64,000 nt of DNA from Aquirickettsia sp965229725 (lineage in GTDB: Bacteria > Pseudomonadota > Alphaproteobacteria > Rickettsiales > Midichloriaceae): NCBI GenBank assembly GCA_965229725.1, contig OZ245923.1, positions 372,001-436,000 of the forward strand, in the 5' to 3' direction. The position numbers and the translations under genes were made by a program. Numbering within the stretch: position 1 is the first letter of the stretch; the number at the start of each line of letters is the position of its first letter. Positions 7,969 through 16,524 of this stretch are shown here, one piece after another. The notes beneath the pieces were generated by a model that made no database searches, was not told the DNA's origin, and saw only the letters and a program-made list of their open reading frames with translations.

Positions 7969-9345
7969 ATGACTTCTGAGGCAGGGAAAATTTTCCCTCA
8001 ATCAGTCCATGGTAGATATAGATCGATTAAAAATCGAGTCAACTACCTTTTATTGGCGATATATTTTTTTGGTTCCTGGATCAGATGGGATAGAGGAGAA
8101 GGATTGCCAAATCAAGCAATTATGGTTGATTTGCCAGCAAGGAAAGGTTACTTTTTTGGTTTGCAAATTTGGACAGATGAAATTTATTATATAACTATAA
8201 TCTTGATCCTGTCAGCCATAGCACTATTTGTTTTCACAACGCTTTATGGAAGGCTATGGTGCGGATATACTTGCCCTCAAACAGTCTTCACGGACTTATT
8301 CATAAAAATTGAAACTTTTTTTCAGGGAGATAGAAATAACAGAATTAGACTCAATGAGTCTAGTCTTACTAAAGAAAAATTTATAAAAAAATCTTTAACT
8401 TATTTAACATGGCTCTCGCTTGCATTTATATTTGCTTTTAGTTGGGTAGCTTATTTTCAGGATGTTTTTGATTTAGCAATAAATATCGTTAATGTTAATC
8501 TAACTTTTTCTACTAAAATTTGGCTATTGTCGCTTACATTCACAACGTATATTTTTGCTGGATTTTTAAGAGAGAAGGTTTGTATTTACATGTGCCCATA
8601 TGGAAGATTTCAATCCGCAATGATTGAAAATGACACAAAATTAGTAACTTACAATCACTATAGAGGTGAGCCTAGAGGGAAGCAAGTAGAGCAAAAATCC
8701 GGAGACTGCATTGATTGTTTTAGATGTGTTTTAGTGTGTCCTACAGGAATAGATATAAGGGATGGATTGCAAATGGAATGCATTGGATGTGGATTGTGTG
8801 TTGATGCTTGCAATGAAGTGATGGAAAAAGTAGGCAAAGAAAAAAATCTGATTCTATATACTAGTTTAAATTCTTTAAAAAATGGACTGGTGGATGAAAA
8901 ATTAATAAAAAAAATATTTAAAGTTAAAAATATTTTTTATGCTGCCATATTTTTTGTTTTCTCTACTTTTACAATAAATAGCCTCATAAATAAATCAGAT
9001 ATAAATATATCGTTGATAAAGGAGAGAGCTCCACTTTTTACAATGACGCCAAATGGACAGATACGTAATACGTTTACATTGAAAATTCAGAATAAATCTG
9101 TAAAACTTAGGAAATTTATGGCTTATGTAGAAGAATTAGAACCATATGATATAAAAATACAAAGTGAAGCTAAGTGTTTAGAAAAAAAATGTTCTATTAA
9201 CTTGGAGTCAGAAGCAGAAGATAGGTTTAGAATTTTTATTTGGTCAAATAGTGATTCATTGCATGAAAAGAGTTTTAATTTAATTTTACAAGATACTGAA
9301 AATGGTGAAATATATAAAGAAAGAAACATATTTGTTTTTAACTAA
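7969..9345 (+). CDS. ccoG: Cytochrome c oxidase accessory protein CcoG (FixG/RdxA family)
   Basis: CcoG is a membrane ferredoxin-like copper reductase that helps deliver copper to cbb3-type oxidases. The 458-residue product has an N-terminal KNRVNYLLLAIYFF membrane segment, GRLWCGYTCPQTVFTD, which is a FixG signature, and several further membrane helices. Two 4Fe-4S motifs lie about 250-285, CIDCFRCVLVCP and CIGCGLCVDAC. The C-terminal domain after the last helix (about 325-345) is the periplasmic Ig-like domain of the family. Whether a cbb3 oxidase is present cannot be told from this window; many CcoG genes in Rickettsiales occur without ccoNOQP nearby. Confidence 0.93.
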   Translation: MTSEAGKIFPQSVHGRYRSIKNRVNYLLLAIYFFGSWIRWDRGEGLPNQAIMVDLPARKGYFFGLQIWTDEIYYITIILILSAIALFVFTTLYGRLWCGYTCPQTVFTDLFIKIETFFQGDRNNRIRLNESSLTKEKFIKKSLTYLTWLSLAFIFAFSWVAYFQDVFDLAINIVNVNLTFSTKIWLLSLTFTTYIFAGFLREKVCIYMCPYGRFQSAMIENDTKLVTYNHYRGEPRGKQVEQKSGDCIDCFRCVLVCPTGIDIRDGLQMECIGCGLCVDACNEVMEKVGKEKNLILYTSLNSLKNGLVDEKLIKKIFKVKNIFYAAIFFVFSTFTINSLINKSDINISLIKERAPLFTMTPNGQIRNTFTLKIQNKSVKLRKFMAYVEELEPYDIKIQSEAKCLEKKCSINLESEAEDRFRIFIWSNSDSLHEKSFNLILQDTENGEIYKERNIFVFN

Positions 9346-9360
9346 TATTTTTAGAAAGCA

Positions 9361-9849
9361 ATGCTAGAGAAATTTTTTTCAAATAAGAAAATTATAATTT
9401 TAGTTTTCAGCCTGATACCTTTGGTGATTGCATATGTTTCTGAATATTTTTTTGAAATCAAGCCTTGCAAATTATGTATTTATCAAAGAATTCCCTATAT
9501 TATGATAGCAACAATAGTAGCAATTGATTTTACCAAATTATTTAAAAAGCTATCCAATAAAATCACTAATTTTGTTATTGAAATTTTACTGATAGTTAAT
9601 TTTTCAATAGCAATTTTTCATTATGGAATAGAAAAAAGATTTTTTAAATTTCAAAGTGGTTGCGTAAATAATTTAAATAATGCTGAAAATTTTGAGGACT
9701 ATAAAAAGATGCTAGCAAATCAAGATTATGTTCTTTGTGATCAGGTTAGCTATGAGTTTTTAGGTGTGTCGATGAATATATGGAATGTAATTTATACTAT
9801 ATTTTTCTTTATATTAATAATACAATTCAGTAAAAAATTGAGTAAATAA
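9361..9849 (+). CDS. dsbB: DsbB-type disulfide bond formation protein
   Basis: This inner-membrane quinone reductase re-oxidises periplasmic DsbA. The product has 162 residues and about four hydrophobic segments. The first redox pair is in KPCKLCIYQRIPY after the first helix, the place and context expected for DsbB. A second cysteine pair in the second periplasmic loop is formed by the cysteines of SGCVNN and YVLCDQV. No DsbA gene is in the window. The gene sits between ccoG and coq7, suggesting shared expression with ubiquinone synthesis, which would supply its electron acceptor. Confidence 0.88.
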   Translation: MLEKFFSNKKIIILVFSLIPLVIAYVSEYFFEIKPCKLCIYQRIPYIMIATIVAIDFTKLFKKLSNKITNFVIEILLIVNFSIAIFHYGIEKRFFKFQSGCVNNLNNAENFEDYKKMLANQDYVLCDQVSYEFLGVSMNIWNVIYTIFFFILIIQFSKKLSK

Positions 9850-9851
9850 AA

Positions 9852-10382
9852 ATGAGCAAAAATAGCAATAAGAATTTTATAGAACAGACCATTAGAGTCA
9901 ATCATGCTGGAGAATTTGGGGCAAAAAGAATATATGAAGGGCAAATTAAATATTTAAAAAATGATGAGGATTTGGAAACTGTAAAGCATATGTATAAACA
10001 GGAACTAGAACATTTGGATTTTTTTGATAAGGAGTTAATTAATAGAGATATTAGACCCACACTTTTAATGCCTTTATGGAATAAACTTGGTTTTGCACTT
10101 GGTGCTATTACTGCAAAAATGGGAAGTAAATCTGCTATGGCTTGCACAGTGGCAGTTGAAGAGGTCATCGAGGAGCATTATCAGCAGCAGATAGAAAAAT
10201 TGAAAAAAAATCCCAAAGAAAAGATGCTGCTTAATAAAATTAAAAAATTTCAACAAGAAGAAGCTGAGCACAAAGAGATAGGAATAGAAAATGATGCTTT
10301 AGAATCTCCTGGATACACAGTGCTAACTACCTGCATAAAAAAAGCTAGCAAATGTGCAATTTGGCTCAGTAAAAGATTTTGA
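9852..10382 (+). CDS. coq7: Demethoxyubiquinone hydroxylase (Coq7 family)
   Basis: This di-iron enzyme hydroxylates 5-demethoxyubiquinol in ubiquinone synthesis. The 176-residue product shows the ferritin-like ligand set: NHAGEFGAKRIYEGQ at the N terminus, QELEHLDFFDKE, VAVEEVIEEHYQQQ and QEEAEHKEIG. This provides the repeated E and ExxH ligands. It starts 2 bases after dsbB. Length equals bacterial Coq7. The neighbouring redox genes fit a respiratory role. Confidence 0.95.
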   Translation: MSKNSNKNFIEQTIRVNHAGEFGAKRIYEGQIKYLKNDEDLETVKHMYKQELEHLDFFDKELINRDIRPTLLMPLWNKLGFALGAITAKMGSKSAMACTVAVEEVIEEHYQQQIEKLKKNPKEKMLLNKIKKFQQEEAEHKEIGIENDALESPGYTVLTTCIKKASKCAIWLSKRF

Positions 10383-10442
10383 AAAATTAGCCTGACACAG
10401 TTGTACCAATATTCCAGAGTTTTATCAAAAATATGAAACATA

Positions 10443-11834
10443 ATGACTAAGCTAAGTTACAAGAAAACTATTGCGGCTATATACACAATAGTACTTTTCC
10501 TAGATAGACTAGACTTAACTATAGTAAACGTTACATTGCCTACTGTTGCAAAATATTTTAATGTATCAATCATAGCTACAGAATGGATTAATTTATCATT
10601 TCTGTTAGCTCTTGCGCTTTCGATACCTATTAGTGGATGGGTAAGCGATAGATTTGGTCTTAAAAAGATTTATATTCTTGCAATGCTAATTTTTGGTATT
10701 GGCTCAACATTATGCGCTTTTGCTACAACTCTAAATCAATTAATATTCCTAAGATTTGCACAAGGTATTGGTGGTGGAATGCTAATACCAGTGGGAATGA
10801 CTATAATTTATCGTGTCTATGATAAATCAGAATATGCAAGCATTACTAGCTTTACTTTTATTCCATCACTAATAGCTCCTGCTATTGCTCCATTCTTTGG
10901 TGGAATACTATTAGAAACTTTTAGTTGGCAGTTTGTTTTTGTATTTTCAGGACCAATTTGTTTATTACTAGCTATTTATTCTATTATTTATTTAAAAGAA
11001 GAATCTCATAAAGTTAAGTACCCGCTTGATCTAATGGGATTTATTCTATCATCAATTATTTTAATTAATATATTTTATAATTTATCTCAACTTAGTAAAG
11101 TTGGCTTTTCTTTATCTGTAATATTGGGGCTGATGGCTTTAATACCCCTTTTTTGGCTATTTATTAAAATTGAAAAAAATCATAAGTATCCATTAATTAA
11201 CTTGAAATTCTTTAAAAACAATACTTTCGTACGTGCCAATCTGATTCAACTATGTTTCCAAATATGTCATTTTGGAGCAATCTTTATGATAGGATTATTT
11301 TTGCAGGTGGGTGTTGGATTTTCTGCTATGATAGCGGGGCTATTAATGGGTATGCAAGCTGTAGGAGCAATGGTTACTAGTCGATATTCAGTTCATTTAT
11401 TTAATAAATATGGAGCAAGCCTGCCAATTACGGTAGGATTAATTGGAATTGCTATTTTTACCCCTATGATTATGTTAATTAACAATTCTAACATGCTTAT
11501 CTTTGGTCTTATTTTATTTTTTATAAGAGGTATATTTAGTGGATTATGTGGCACACCAATTCAAACAATAAGTGTGATTAATTTTAATAAGAAGGAAATA
11601 AGCACTATCAATGTTGTTTTTAATGCTTGTAGACAAGTATCAATTAGTTTTGGTGTTGTGATTTCTTCGCTACTAATTTCATTGGGAATGTATATTACTA
11701 AAGTTCCATCTACTTCTTATATTCCAAAAGATAAAGTTATAGAAATATTTGCTTATGGATTTTGTGCTATTCCAATTATAGCAATTATAGGAGTATGGAT
11801 AGTTTCAGGAATAACTAAAACAGTACCAGTTTAA
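10443..11834 (+). CDS. MFS transporter, DHA2/EmrB-QacA-like drug exporter
   Basis: This is a proton-coupled major facilitator with about 14 hydrophobic segments in 463 residues. The motif LDLTIVNVTLPTVAKYF at the first helix and WINLSFLLALALSIPISGW at the second are typical of the EmrB/QacA drug-resistance branch. SDRFGLKKIYI is motif A between helices 2 and 3, and FLRFAQGIGGGMLIPVG is motif B/C-like. The acidic residue in helix 1 is retained. It lies 60 bases after coq7 and may be a separate unit. The substrate is unknown; no EmrA-type membrane fusion partner is adjacent. Confidence 0.88.
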   Translation: MTKLSYKKTIAAIYTIVLFLDRLDLTIVNVTLPTVAKYFNVSIIATEWINLSFLLALALSIPISGWVSDRFGLKKIYILAMLIFGIGSTLCAFATTLNQLIFLRFAQGIGGGMLIPVGMTIIYRVYDKSEYASITSFTFIPSLIAPAIAPFFGGILLETFSWQFVFVFSGPICLLLAIYSIIYLKEESHKVKYPLDLMGFILSSIILINIFYNLSQLSKVGFSLSVILGLMALIPLFWLFIKIEKNHKYPLINLKFFKNNTFVRANLIQLCFQICHFGAIFMIGLFLQVGVGFSAMIAGLLMGMQAVGAMVTSRYSVHLFNKYGASLPITVGLIGIAIFTPMIMLINNSNMLIFGLILFFIRGIFSGLCGTPIQTISVINFNKKEISTINVVFNACRQVSISFGVVISSLLISLGMYITKVPSTSYIPKDKVIEIFAYGFCAIPIIAIIGVWIVSGITKTVPV

Positions 11835-12013
11835 AAATAGAGTATGGTAACCATATAAGGATAAATGTCACCGTGAAGTTGAGTTTGAAGCGCATTACGA
11901 GAAAATGAAAAATGATGTGGATGTAGGATTTATAATGATGATTTTTTTAAATTTTTATTATTTACAATAATGGTAGCCTTAGTATATTAACTGAACCTAC
12001 TGGTACTATAGCA

Positions 12014-12661
12014 ATGTATATCAACTACAATAGCATCATCAAAGCTAAGCTTAATAAAGAGCCATTTAAATACTTTGTTATAAAGGATTTTGTAAATAAA
12101 AATCATGTAAAAGACTTAAGCAAGGAATTTCCCAATATAGCAACCAGTGGCAGTATTCCGCTATCCTCATTAAGCTACAAGGCTAAATTTAATGAGTTTA
12201 TAAAAGAACTAGAGGGAGATGAATTTAGAGAAGTTATGGCCAAGAAATTTGATATTGATTTATCAGAGCGTCCGGTGATGATAACAGCAAGAGGAATGTG
12301 TAAAAAAGGTAATGGAAAAATACATATAGATTCCAAAGGTAAGGTGCTGACACTCCTGATATATTTCAATGATGAGTGGGATAGTGAAGGAGGAAGATTA
12401 AGATTACTACGTGAGGGAGGTGCAGATCTAGAAAATTATTTTGAAGAGATAGAGCCCCTTATGGGAACATTAGTAGCATTTGAATGTGTTGAAAATGCAT
12501 GGCATGGGCATAAGCCACATGTAGGGGTTAGGAGATCAATGCAACTGAATTGGGTTAAAGATAGTAGTTATTTAGGAAAAGAACAAACCAGGCATAAATT
12601 TTCAGCATTAATAAAAAGATTATGTTGCTACATAAGTGGAAAAAAACAACATAATAAATAG
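12014..12661 (+). CDS. 2-oxoglutarate/Fe(II)-dependent oxygenase (prolyl 4-hydroxylase-like)
   Basis: This is a small 2OG-Fe(II) dioxygenase of 215 residues. The double-stranded beta-helix core is visible from about residue 85 to 180. His104 and Asp106 in KIHIDSKGK form the HxD part of the iron triad. TLLIYFNDEWDSEGGRLRLL is the typical strand pair. The distal histidine is in ENAWHGHKPH (His164 or His166), followed by the 2OG-binding arginine in GVRRSMQLNW. The target, protein or small molecule, cannot be deduced. It stands alone between non-coding spacers. Confidence 0.8.
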   Translation: MYINYNSIIKAKLNKEPFKYFVIKDFVNKNHVKDLSKEFPNIATSGSIPLSSLSYKAKFNEFIKELEGDEFREVMAKKFDIDLSERPVMITARGMCKKGNGKIHIDSKGKVLTLLIYFNDEWDSEGGRLRLLREGGADLENYFEEIEPLMGTLVAFECVENAWHGHKPHVGVRRSMQLNWVKDSSYLGKEQTRHKFSALIKRLCCYISGKKQHNK

Positions 12662-12832
12662 ATTTTACTTATACACTTCTCATCACTACTTTTTTAGCAT
12701 CAATTTCTCTAGGTAAATTTCACTAAGTAAATATTAGTTGCCACTTTCAGTGGAAAAATTATTTATTGTATTAGATAAAAGAAACATCTATGATTTAGTT
12801 AGAGTGACTGAAAATATTACGATTCTATTATT

Positions 12833-13138
12833 ATGAAAAAGTTTAAGATTCCGTGTACGTTTTCTGGCAAAACATCTCCAGTGACGTTCTATATAGGGAC
12901 TCCAGAAAAAGATCATCATCCAATTCAATTTCAAGCTGATTGGCTTTCAAAAGAGAGAGGCGGAACTGTGCCTCCTGAAATTATGAAAAGCTTGGAAGAG
13001 CTAAAAGCCTTATCAGAAAAAAATGGTGTACCTTTTGAAGAGTTGTGTAGTTATGCTCTAGAGTCCATTGAGAAGGGGCAATCATTGGAAAAAAGTAAAG
13101 AAAAAGCAGTTTCGACAGATAAAATTGAAAAAAAGTAA
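12833..13138 (+). CDS. DUF2610 domain protein
   Basis: This 101-residue soluble protein resembles the DUF2610 family, which I know mainly from Rickettsiales and whose function is unknown. The characteristic text is FYIGTPEKDHHPIQFQADWL followed by SKERGGTVPPEIM and a helical KNGVPFEELCSYAL segment. The C terminus is a lysine-rich tail. No catalytic residues are apparent. It is useful here as a taxonomic marker. A DNA-binding or T4SS-associated role has been guessed for such proteins, but nothing in the sequence proves it. Confidence 0.8.
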   Translation: MKKFKIPCTFSGKTSPVTFYIGTPEKDHHPIQFQADWLSKERGGTVPPEIMKSLEELKALSEKNGVPFEELCSYALESIEKGQSLEKSKEKAVSTDKIEKK

Positions 13139-13232
13139 TTTTTCCACTCATTGAACTACAAAATATATTAACTTGAATAATAAAAAATTTGTTATATTTT
13201 ATAGCTCTTGTATCTACACAAAATCATAAACA

Positions 13233-15146
13233 ATGAAGAATTCAAGGTATCTTTCGTCCATTTTACGTTTATCCATTGCATATTGCATCATAATGTTTTT
13301 AACAAGGGTAGTTCTTGTTACTCAAAGCATATATTTAAATCAAATCGGTGTAAATATTGTAGATATTATAAAGATAATGTTACTAGGTGAAATTAGTGAT
13401 TTATCAGCTCTATTATATATTATAACGCCCATATCATTTGTATACCTGATATTGCCAAAAATATTAATCAATAATAAATATGCAAAATTTTTGGGTATTA
13501 TATTTGCCTTTGTGTGTATCTATGCACTTTTATTTAATTTGGTTGCAGAATGGTGTTTTTGGGAAGAATTTGGTGTAAGATATAATTTTATTGCAGTTGA
13601 CTATTTAGTATACCGTAGAGAAGTAACTGGTAATATATATGAGTCGTATCCACTTATAAAAATTCTTTTGGTAATAGCGTTATTTGTACCAGGTTTTTAT
13701 TTTTTAATAGAGCGTATCGTTAAAAAAGTTAATTGTGAAAAATTTGGCAAGTTTTTTATATTTAAAATGTCACTATTATTCCTAATTCTTTTAGGCTTTA
13801 GTTATACTTTTAATCCAAAAAACTTAATCAACAAAGAGTTTGACAATAATAACTATGCTGTAAATTTATCCTATAACGGATTGGATGGCCTTTTTAGTGC
13901 ATTTAATAATAATACATTGAGTTATAAAGATTTTTATATCAACTATGACAAAGATAAAGTTTTAGAAAATCTTAGAGGTAAAATAATAACAAAAAACAGT
14001 GAATATATTTCTGATCAATTAACTGATATATCAAGAAAAGTAACACCTATCAATCCTAATGGAGAAAAATATAACGTAGTATTAATTGTTGTTGAAAGCT
14101 TAAGTGCTGAATTTTTCGAATATTTTGGTAATAAGAGTAATATTACTCCTTTTATGGATGGGTTAATTTCAGAGAGTATGTTTTTTGATAATTTTTATGC
14201 AACAGGTACAAGAACCGTGAGAGGGCTTGAGGCAATTAGTTTATCTTTGCCACCGTTACCTGGCAATTCAATTTTGAGAAGACCTAATAATGAAAATCTT
14301 TTTAGTATTGGCTCAGTCTTTAAAAGCCTTGGTTATGAAAATAAATTCGTTTATGGTGGGTATGGTTATTTTGATAACATGAATTATTTCTTTGCGAATA
14401 ACAATTTTGAAATTGTTGATAGAGCAAATTTTAATAAGGAGGAAATAAATTTTTCAAATATTTGGGGTGTAAGTGATGGAGATTTATTTAGCAAATTTAT
14501 TAGTGAAGCAGATAAGTCATACAACAGCAAAAAACCTTTCTTCTCATTGGTGCTAACAACTTCAAATCACAGACCTTATACATATCCTGAAGGGAAGATT
14601 GATATTCCATCTGGTACAGGAAGAGATGGCGCTGTAAAGTATACAGATTTTGCAATTAAACAACTGATAGATGATGCTAAGAAAAAGCCATGGTTTGATA
14701 ATACTATTTTTGTCATTGTGGCAGATCATTGTGCTGGAAGTGCTGGTAAAGATCACATACCTTTGAACAAGTATCATATACCTTTAATTGTATATGCGCC
14801 AAAAATTCTTAAACCAACAATGATAAATAATTTATCCAGTCAAATTGATATTGCTCCAACTCTGCTTGGAATATTAGGGGTGCCGTATGATAGTAAATTT
14901 TTAGGACGTGATATTATTAATTCACCTGCCAATAGGGCGTTTGTTAGTACTTATCAAAAAGTTGGGTTATATTCTGATAATAAATTTACAATACTTGGAC
15001 CGAAGGAGATGCATTGGGCTTATTCGATTGCAAAAAATTTAGACCAAAAATTGATGAAGTCCAATCAGGAACATCTCTTTGACACGGTCACATTTTATCA
15101 ATCAACCAGCTACTTATTAAATAATGGCTATCTAAGAGATTTTTGA
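13233..15146 (+). CDS. Membrane-anchored sulfatase-superfamily protein (LTA synthase/phosphoethanolamine transferase-like)
   Basis: The 637-residue product has five or so N-terminal membrane helices (residues about 10-200) and a large extracytoplasmic alkaline-phosphatase-like domain. The domain opens with NVVLIVVESLSAEFF, where the glutamate is a metal ligand. The nucleophile is a threonine in ATGTRTVRGLEA. FFSLVLTTSNHRPY and IFVIVADHCAG hold further metal ligands. This architecture is shared by lipoteichoic acid synthases and by glycerol-phosphate or phosphoethanolamine transferases that decorate cell-surface glycans or lipid A. In a Gram-negative cell a surface-modifying phosphotransferase is the likelier role. 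The gene ends 15 bases inside the convergent glmU gene. Confidence 0.85.
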   Translation: MKNSRYLSSILRLSIAYCIIMFLTRVVLVTQSIYLNQIGVNIVDIIKIMLLGEISDLSALLYIITPISFVYLILPKILINNKYAKFLGIIFAFVCIYALLFNLVAEWCFWEEFGVRYNFIAVDYLVYRREVTGNIYESYPLIKILLVIALFVPGFYFLIERIVKKVNCEKFGKFFIFKMSLLFLILLGFSYTFNPKNLINKEFDNNNYAVNLSYNGLDGLFSAFNNNTLSYKDFYINYDKDKVLENLRGKIITKNSEYISDQLTDISRKVTPINPNGEKYNVVLIVVESLSAEFFEYFGNKSNITPFMDGLISESMFFDNFYATGTRTVRGLEAISLSLPPLPGNSILRRPNNENLFSIGSVFKSLGYENKFVYGGYGYFDNMNYFFANNNFEIVDRANFNKEEINFSNIWGVSDGDLFSKFISEADKSYNSKKPFFSLVLTTSNHRPYTYPEGKIDIPSGTGRDGAVKYTDFAIKQLIDDAKKKPWFDNTIFVIVADHCAGSAGKDHIPLNKYHIPLIVYAPKILKPTMINNLSSQIDIAPTLLGILGVPYDSKFLGRDIINSPANRAFVSTYQKVGLYSDNKFTILGPKEMHWAYSIAKNLDQKLMKSNQEHLFDTVTFYQSTSYLLNNGYLRDF

Positions 15147-16472
15147 CTTGTTTCTTAGGTTAATCTGTTTTGACCTAGCTATAGCCAAAGCATTTTTTTC
15201 AACATCTTTGGTTATAACGCTGCCCGCTGCAATTGTCGACCTAGAGTCAATTTTTACTGGTGAAATAATGGATGAGTTTGAGCCTATAAATACTTTTTCC
15301 CCCACGAAACTTCGGTGTTTATTTTTGCCATCATAGTTGCAAAATACTGTTCCTGCTCCAATATTTACATTATTAGAAATTGTTGCATCTCCAATATATG
15401 ATAAATGACCAGCTTTGACATTTTCCATCAAGTCTGAGTTTTTTACTTCAACAAAATTCCCAATTTTTGAATTTTTTCCAATGGTAGTTTGTGGTCTAAT
15501 TCTAGCGAAAGGTCCTATAATTGAACCATTTTTTATGTCTGCTCCTTCAATGTGTGAGAAGGAATGGATTATTGAATTACTTTCTATCGAGGTGTCATTT
15601 CCTATAAATACATTTGGGTAAATAACTACATCTTTTTGGATATTGATATTATTTGCAAAGTAACTAGTTTCAGGATTTATTATTGTGACACCATTGCTTA
15701 ATAAGCGGTCAACAATTAGGGATTGATTATATTTTTCAGCAGATATAAGTTGATGTCTATTGTTGATCCCAATCACCTCATCTTCTTCAGCGGTAATATA
15801 TGTACAATTTTTTTGCTTCAAGTTTAAGTATTTTACAATATCAGTTAGGTAAAATTCATAATTTAAATTGTACTCATCGCTACTGTGCTTGTCTAAAAAA
15901 TCACACAAGGCTTCTTTTTTAGTTAAAATAATTCCTGAATTACATAATTTTATTTCTTTTTGTACAGTGCTGGCTTCTTTGTCCTCAATTATCTCTAATA
16001 TTTTGTTTTGTCCATCTGATATAATTCGACCATAACCTGTTGGATTATTAGAGTTAAAGCCAATAATACATAGATCAGCGCCCCCCTTGATTTTATCGTA
16101 CATATTTAATATGGTTTCTTTTTTTACAAAAGGAGTGTCCCCATATAAAATAAGCACTAAGTCATTTAGTGAATCAATGTTATCACAAGCTGTTCTAACT
16201 GCATCTCCTGTTCCAAGCCGTTTTCTTTGAACTATTTTATTTAATTTATATTTTTCATTGAATTTTTGAAAAATTTTATGATTTTGTAATTCTGGATTAA
16301 TGACAATATGCGTATGATTGGAATTGATATTTAATGATATACCTAGATTTATAACGTATTCAATAATAGATTGCGAACTAATTTTATGTAGTACCTTAGG
16401 AATAGTGGATTGCATTCTTTCTCCATTTCCAGCAGATAATATAATAATTGTTGGCTCAAATTTTGCTTGCAT
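15132..16472 (-). CDS. glmU: Bifunctional GlcN-1-P acetyltransferase / GlcNAc-1-P uridyltransferase
   Basis: GlmU makes UDP-N-acetylglucosamine for peptidoglycan and lipid A. The 446-residue product has the N-terminal uridyltransferase signature ILSAGNGERMQSTIPKVLH, then LGTGDAVR and ILYGDTPF. The C-terminal left-handed beta-helix has repeated hexapeptides and the acetyltransferase segment FVEVKNSDLMENVKAGHLSYIGDA with the catalytic histidine. The frame is open upstream to an ATG at 16571, but those residues are not part of the family. The ATG at 16472 places the nucleotide-binding loop correctly. It is divergent from secD, with only 52 bases between the starts. Confidence 0.96.
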   Translation of the reverse strand: MQAKFEPTIIILSAGNGERMQSTIPKVLHKISSQSIIEYVINLGISLNINSNHTHIVINPELQNHKIFQKFNEKYKLNKIVQRKRLGTGDAVRTACDNIDSLNDLVLILYGDTPFVKKETILNMYDKIKGGADLCIIGFNSNNPTGYGRIISDGQNKILEIIEDKEASTVQKEIKLCNSGIILTKKEALCDFLDKHSSDEYNLNYEFYLTDIVKYLNLKQKNCTYITAEEDEVIGINNRHQLISAEKYNQSLIVDRLLSNGVTIINPETSYFANNINIQKDVVIYPNVFIGNDTSIESNSIIHSFSHIEGADIKNGSIIGPFARIRPQTTIGKNSKIGNFVEVKNSDLMENVKAGHLSYIGDATISNNVNIGAGTVFCNYDGKNKHRSFVGEKVFIGSNSSIISPVKIDSRSTIAAGSVITKDVEKNALAIARSKQINLRNKSKIS

Positions 16473-16524
16473 AATTAGAAAATATTCCTTATTTATTTGG
16501 TTAGTTATATATATAGTAAACTTA

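Noticed and set aside
12750..12765. Small hairpin CCACT-TTC-AGTGG as terminator
   Set aside because: The stem is only 5 bp and neither strand has a proper T run, so it is likely to be chance.
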